Of a DNA stretch of 64,000 bases, positions 60,728-64,000 are shown in pieces (the stretch's first letter is position 1; each line of letters begins with the position of its first letter). A program made the position numbers and the translations under genes. Origin of the DNA: Micromonospora violae (GTDB taxonomy: Bacteria; Actinomycetota; Actinomycetes; Mycobacteriales; Micromonosporaceae); assembly GCF_004217135.1 (NCBI RefSeq), contig NZ_SHKK01000001.1, positions 992,001 to 1,056,000 of the forward strand, read 5' to 3'. The notes under the pieces were generated by a model, which was not told the DNA's origin, made no database searches, and saw nothing but the letters and a program-made list of their open reading frames with translations.

Positions 60728-61902
60728 GCGCGGAAAATGAGCCAGCTCTGCCCGCCGGGTGGTCGGGCACCGTCGCGTTGGTGCTCGCGTCCAGCACCGG
60801 CGGGGTCGGCCAGCACGTCCGCTCGGTGGCCCGGGGCCTCGTCGCGGGCGGTGCCACCGTCCTGGTCTGCGGGCCGGCGGCGACCCAGGAGCAGTTCGAC
60901 TTCGTCGGTGTCGGTGCGCGGTTCGAGCCGGTGGAGATCCCGGCCAGCCCGACGCCGGCCGACGCCCGGGCGGTGGTCGCCCTGCGTCGGGTGCTGACCG
61001 CCATCGCGGTCGACGTGGTGCACGCGCACGGCCTGCGGGCCGGTCTGGTCGCCGTGCTGGCCCGCCCCACCGCTCCGCTGATCGTCACCTGGCACAACGC
61101 GGTGCTCGCCGGGGGTTTGCGGGGCGGGGTGTCCCGGCTCGTCGAGCGGGTGGTGGCCCGGGGCGTCCGGGTGGCGCTCGGCGCTTCCGCGGACCTGGTG
61201 CGACGGGCCACCGAGGTGGGCGCGGCCGACGCCCGGCTCGCCCCGGTCGCCGCCCCGACGCTGCCCGCGCCACGTCGACGCCCCGCCGCGGTACGCGCCG
61301 AGTTCGGCGTCCGCCCGGACCAGCAGTTGATCGTCTCGGTCGGTCGGCTGCACCCGCAGAAGCGCTACGACGTGCTGATCGACGCGGCGGCCCGCTGGCG
61401 GACGCGTACCCCGCCGCCGGTCGTGGTGATCGCGGGCAGCGGGCCGGCCTATCTGCCGCTCGCCGCACGGACCTCGGCCGCCCGCGCGCCGGTGACCCTG
61501 CTGGGGCACCGTACCGACGTGGCTGACCTGCTCGCCGGCGCCGACCTGGCGGTGGTGACCAGCGACTGGGAGGCGCGGCAGCTCTTCGCCCAGGAGGCGT
61601 TGCGCGCCGGCGTGCCGCTGGTGGCCACCGCGGTGGGCGGGCTCCCGGATCTGGTCGGCGATGCCGCCAGGCTCGTCCCCGCCGGCGACGTGGACGCGGT
61701 CGACGCGGCGGTACGCGCGTTGCTGGACGACCCGGCGGCGCGGGCGGAGTTGGGCCGGCGGGGCGCCGAACGGGCGGCGACGTGGCCGACCGAGGCGGAC
61801 ACCGTCGCCGCGCTCGTCACCCTCTACGCCGAACTGGCCGGGCACCCGGGCGGTCCGGCGGCCATCCCGGACTCCGACGCCCCGAGAACGGGACACCGGT
61901 GA
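60724..61902 (+). CDS. GT4-family glycosyltransferase
   Basis: 392 aa. GT-B fold: ALVLASSTGGVGQHVRSVARGL at the N-terminus, DVVHAHGLRAGLVAVL, then RLHPQKRYDVLIDAAARW and the donor-binding SDWEARQLFAQEALRAGVPLVATAVGG (EX7E motif). It may add a sugar to an envelope lipid or wall polymer; the acceptor is unknown. The GTG overlaps the murJ stop (GTGA), and the stop overlaps the next start. Confidence 0.88.
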   Translation: MSAENEPALPAGWSGTVALVLASSTGGVGQHVRSVARGLVAGGATVLVCGPAATQEQFDFVGVGARFEPVEIPASPTPADARAVVALRRVLTAIAVDVVHAHGLRAGLVAVLARPTAPLIVTWHNAVLAGGLRGGVSRLVERVVARGVRVALGASADLVRRATEVGAADARLAPVAAPTLPAPRRRPAAVRAEFGVRPDQQLIVSVGRLHPQKRYDVLIDAAARWRTRTPPPVVVIAGSGPAYLPLAARTSAARAPVTLLGHRTDVADLLAGADLAVVTSDWEARQLFAQEALRAGVPLVATAVGGLPDLVGDAARLVPAGDVDAVDAAVRALLDDPAARAELGRRGAERAATWPTEADTVAALVTLYAELAGHPGGPAAIPDSDAPRTGHR

Positions 61903-64000
61903 TGCTGCGCCGAATCGCCCCCGCCCTGCTGACCGTGCTCGTGGTGGCGTTGGGTGTCACCGCGCTCGCCGCCCGCCCACCCCAGGGCGCCCCGCAACGC
62001 ACCGCCGACTTCGTGGTGCTCGCCGGGATCGCCGGGCTGCGCTGGGACGACGTGGACGCGCAGCGCACCCCGACGCTGTGGCGGATGGCCCAGGACGGGT
62101 CGATCGGCTCCCTGTCGGTGCGCTCCGCGCACCGGCCCACCTGCCCGGTGGACGGCTGGTTGACACTGGGCGCGGGCAGCTTCGCCGCGTGGAACGGCAG
62201 CCGGTCGGGCGATGGTTGCCCGGCGACGGCGGTGACGGTGGAACAACCGGACGGCATCGGCGCGAACCTGCCCGACCAGGAGAGCGTGGTCCAGTACAAC
62301 CAGCAGCGGCTGCCCTGGGGTGCCCTGCCCGGTTCGCTGTCGGAGTCGGTGCGGTGCTCGGTTGCGGTGGGTCCGGGCGCGGCCGTGGCCGCCGCCCGGC
62401 CGTTCGGCCGCGTCGACCGGTACGCCTCGGCGCTGCCGGCCGACCCGCGGCCGCTGCTCGGCTCCTGCGTGCTGAGCATCGTCGACCTCGGCACGGTCGA
62501 GGGGGACGATCCGGCGACCCGGGCCGAGCAGGCCCGCGCGGCGGACGCCGAGCTGGCCCGGGTGTTGGCGGCGCGCCCACCGCGGTCGTTGGTGCTGGTC
62601 GCGGGGATCTCCGACACCACCCAACCGGCCCGGCTGCACGTGGCCGTGGCCGACGGGCCGGGCTGGGAGCGGGGGTGGCTCACCTCGGCCAGCACCGGCC
62701 GCGACGGGTACCTGCAACTGGTCGACCTCGCGCCGACCGCTCTCGCCGCGCTGGGCCGGCCGATGCCGGAGCGGCTCTTCCTCGGCCGTCCGGCGCTCAG
62801 CACCGGCGGCCGTCCGACCGACCTGGCCGAGGCCATCAACGCGCCGGCCAACGCCGACCGGGAGGCGGCCGCCCAGCGCTCTGTCTCCGGTACGTTCTTC
62901 GCGTTGCTCGCCGGGGTGCAGGTGCTGCTGGCGCTCGCGATCCTGCCGCTGCTGCGCCGGGCCCGCCCACACGCCGGCCCGACCGGCCCGACGAAGGTTC
63001 CCGAGCGGATCCTGACGGTGACGGAGCTGCTGCTGGTCGCCGCGGCGTTGACGGTGCCGGCGGCGCTGCTGGCCGAGGCGGTGCCCTGGTGGCGCGGCGA
63101 GCACCCCGGGTGGATCTTCGCGGGTGTGACCGCGCTGCTGGTGGCCGCCGGCACCGCGGCGGTGCGGTTCACGCCCGGCTACGCGGGCACTCTCGGGCCG
63201 GTCGGCGCGGTGGCCGGCCTCACCACGCTCGTGGTCGGGCTGGACGTGCTCACCGGGGCCCGCCTTCAGATCAACAGCGTGGTCGGCTACTCCGCGTTGC
63301 AGGGCGGCCGGTACGCCGGGCTGAGCACGGTGGGGCTGGGCGTGTTCCTCGCCGGCGCGCTGCTCACCGGCGGTTGGTTGGCGCAACGGGTGCACCGCGG
63401 CTGGCGGCCGGCGGTGATGGTGGCGGTGGGTGGTCTCGCCGTGGTGGTGGTCGGCAGCCCGTACCTGGGTGCCGATCCGGTCGGCGCGATCGCGCTCACC
63501 GCCGGGGTGAGCGTCGCCGCTGTGATCAGCGCCGGCGGCTGGTTGACGATCAGCCGGCTCGCCTGGGCCACCATGGCCGCGTTGGCGGTCGGCATCGGGT
63601 TCGCCGTGGTGGACCTGCGGCGTCCGCCGGCCGAGCGGGGCAGCCTGGGCCGGTTCCTCTCCGCGTTCGGTGACGGCACCGGCGGGTTCGCCGTGCACCG
63701 GTCCAGTACGGAGAACTTCGAGACGCTGGTCAACAGCCCGCTGACGGTGCTGGCGGTGGCCAGCGGGTTGCTGGTGTGGTTCGCCCTGTTGCAGCCGTGG
63801 GGTGGGCTGATGCGGCTGTGCGGCATCTACCCGGCGATCCGGGCCGCGCTGGCCGGCACGGTGGTCGCCGCGGTGCTCGGTGGGGTCCTCGACGGCGCGG
63901 CACTGGACGTGATGGGCGCTGCCGCCGCCCTGGTGGTGCCGCTGGCCGCCCTGGCGTCGCTGCGGGTGCTCGGGCACGCCGCGGACCGGACCCGCCCGGT
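61902..64000 (+). CDS. Large membrane protein with alkaline-phosphatase-like N-terminus (3' end outside window)
   Basis: An open frame from ATG 61902 (or GTG 61899, in GTGA with the upstream stop) to the end of the window, about 700 codons, with no stop. N-terminal signal or anchor (RIAPALLTVLVVALGVTALA), then an extracellular phosphatase-like part (VVLAGIAGLRWDDVDA, TPTLWRMAQDGSIGSL, SLVLVAGISDTT, LVDLAPTALAALG; about residues 30-300). The rest has about ten hydrophobic segments. Probably part of the envelope operon with murJ. Function unknown. Confidence 0.8.
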   Translation, partial: MLRRIAPALLTVLVVALGVTALAARPPQGAPQRTADFVVLAGIAGLRWDDVDAQRTPTLWRMAQDGSIGSLSVRSAHRPTCPVDGWLTLGAGSFAAWNGSRSGDGCPATAVTVEQPDGIGANLPDQESVVQYNQQRLPWGALPGSLSESVRCSVAVGPGAAVAAARPFGRVDRYASALPADPRPLLGSCVLSIVDLGTVEGDDPATRAEQARAADAELARVLAARPPRSLVLVAGISDTTQPARLHVAVADGPGWERGWLTSASTGRDGYLQLVDLAPTALAALGRPMPERLFLGRPALSTGGRPTDLAEAINAPANADREAAAQRSVSGTFFALLAGVQVLLALAILPLLRRARPHAGPTGPTKVPERILTVTELLLVAAALTVPAALLAEAVPWWRGEHPGWIFAGVTALLVAAGTAAVRFTPGYAGTLGPVGAVAGLTTLVVGLDVLTGARLQINSVVGYSALQGGRYAGLSTVGLGVFLAGALLTGGWLAQRVHRGWRPAVMVAVGGLAVVVVGSPYLGADPVGAIALTAGVSVAAVISAGGWLTISRLAWATMAALAVGIGFAVVDLRRPPAERGSLGRFLSAFGDGTGGFAVHRSSTENFETLVNSPLTVLAVASGLLVWFALLQPWGGLMRLCGIYPAIRAALAGTVVAAVLGGVLDGAALDVMGAAAALVVPLAALASLRVLGHAADRTRP

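Overview
The window is high-GC actinobacterial chromosome. The 16S rRNA, the gene order and the REP-like palindromes all point to Micromonosporaceae (Micromonospora or a close relative). I assigned the family by reading the sequence; no database search was run.

Layout. (1) 1-5929: the end of a riboflavin block (ribM-like transporter, ribBA, ribH), a divergent polar amino-acid ABC transporter operon, then hisE-hisG. (2) 5930-9367: a repeat-rich spacer, a small PH-domain membrane protein, and the translation operon infC-rpmI-rplT with a structured 5' leader and a probable ATC start for infC, followed by an rRNA 2'-O-methyltransferase. (3) 9414-13240: pheS-pheT behind a possible leader peptide. 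(4) 13348-20827: the arginine operon argC-J-B-D-F-R-H behind two ARG boxes; the genes overlap by four bases almost throughout, and argG is absent. (5) 20833-25000: small genes (MmcQ-like, HTH, 3-methyladenine DNA glycosylase, BNR-repeat protein, MoaD-like, TetR) and a truncated DHFR-like remnant. (6) 25121-34693: a CE1758/CE1759-type flavin monooxygenase and FMN reductase pair; a P-type ATPase with two tandem universal stress proteins behind a DosR/DevR-like box; two acetyltransferase-like genes; a CNNM/CorC protein; a thioesterase. (7) 34767-36065 tyrS. (8) 36106-41966: a complete 16S-23S-5S operon with three tandem promoters and long complementary processing stems. (9) 42006-49046: a large RGG-repeat/TPR/acidic-tail protein directly after the rRNA terminator, then a HAD phosphatase, an SCP2-like protein, a phasin-like protein, tlyA and nadK. 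(10) 49205-54019: a secreted subtilase and a TrmB/LuxR-type regulator inserted into an otherwise conserved order. (11) 54103-64000: recN, steA, a steB/Rv1698-like gene, a MraY/WecA-like glycosyltransferase, murJ, a GT4 glycosyltransferase and an open-ended membrane protein that runs off the window.

How the genes work together. Most of the window is housekeeping: riboflavin, histidine and arginine synthesis, translation factors, rRNA and its methylation (tlyA and the SpoU enzyme), NAD kinase, DNA repair, and envelope or division functions (steA, steB, murJ). The order tyrS - TPR protein - HAD phosphatase - tlyA - nadK - recN - steA - steB matches the mycobacterial Rv1689-Rv1698 neighbourhood, with the rRNA operon and the protease/regulator pair as insertions. 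The most unusual items are the ~900-residue RGG-repeat protein beside the rRNA operon, three micro-ORFs that bridge gene gaps with NTGA overlaps at both ends, and the ATPase-Usp-Usp module with a DosR-like box.
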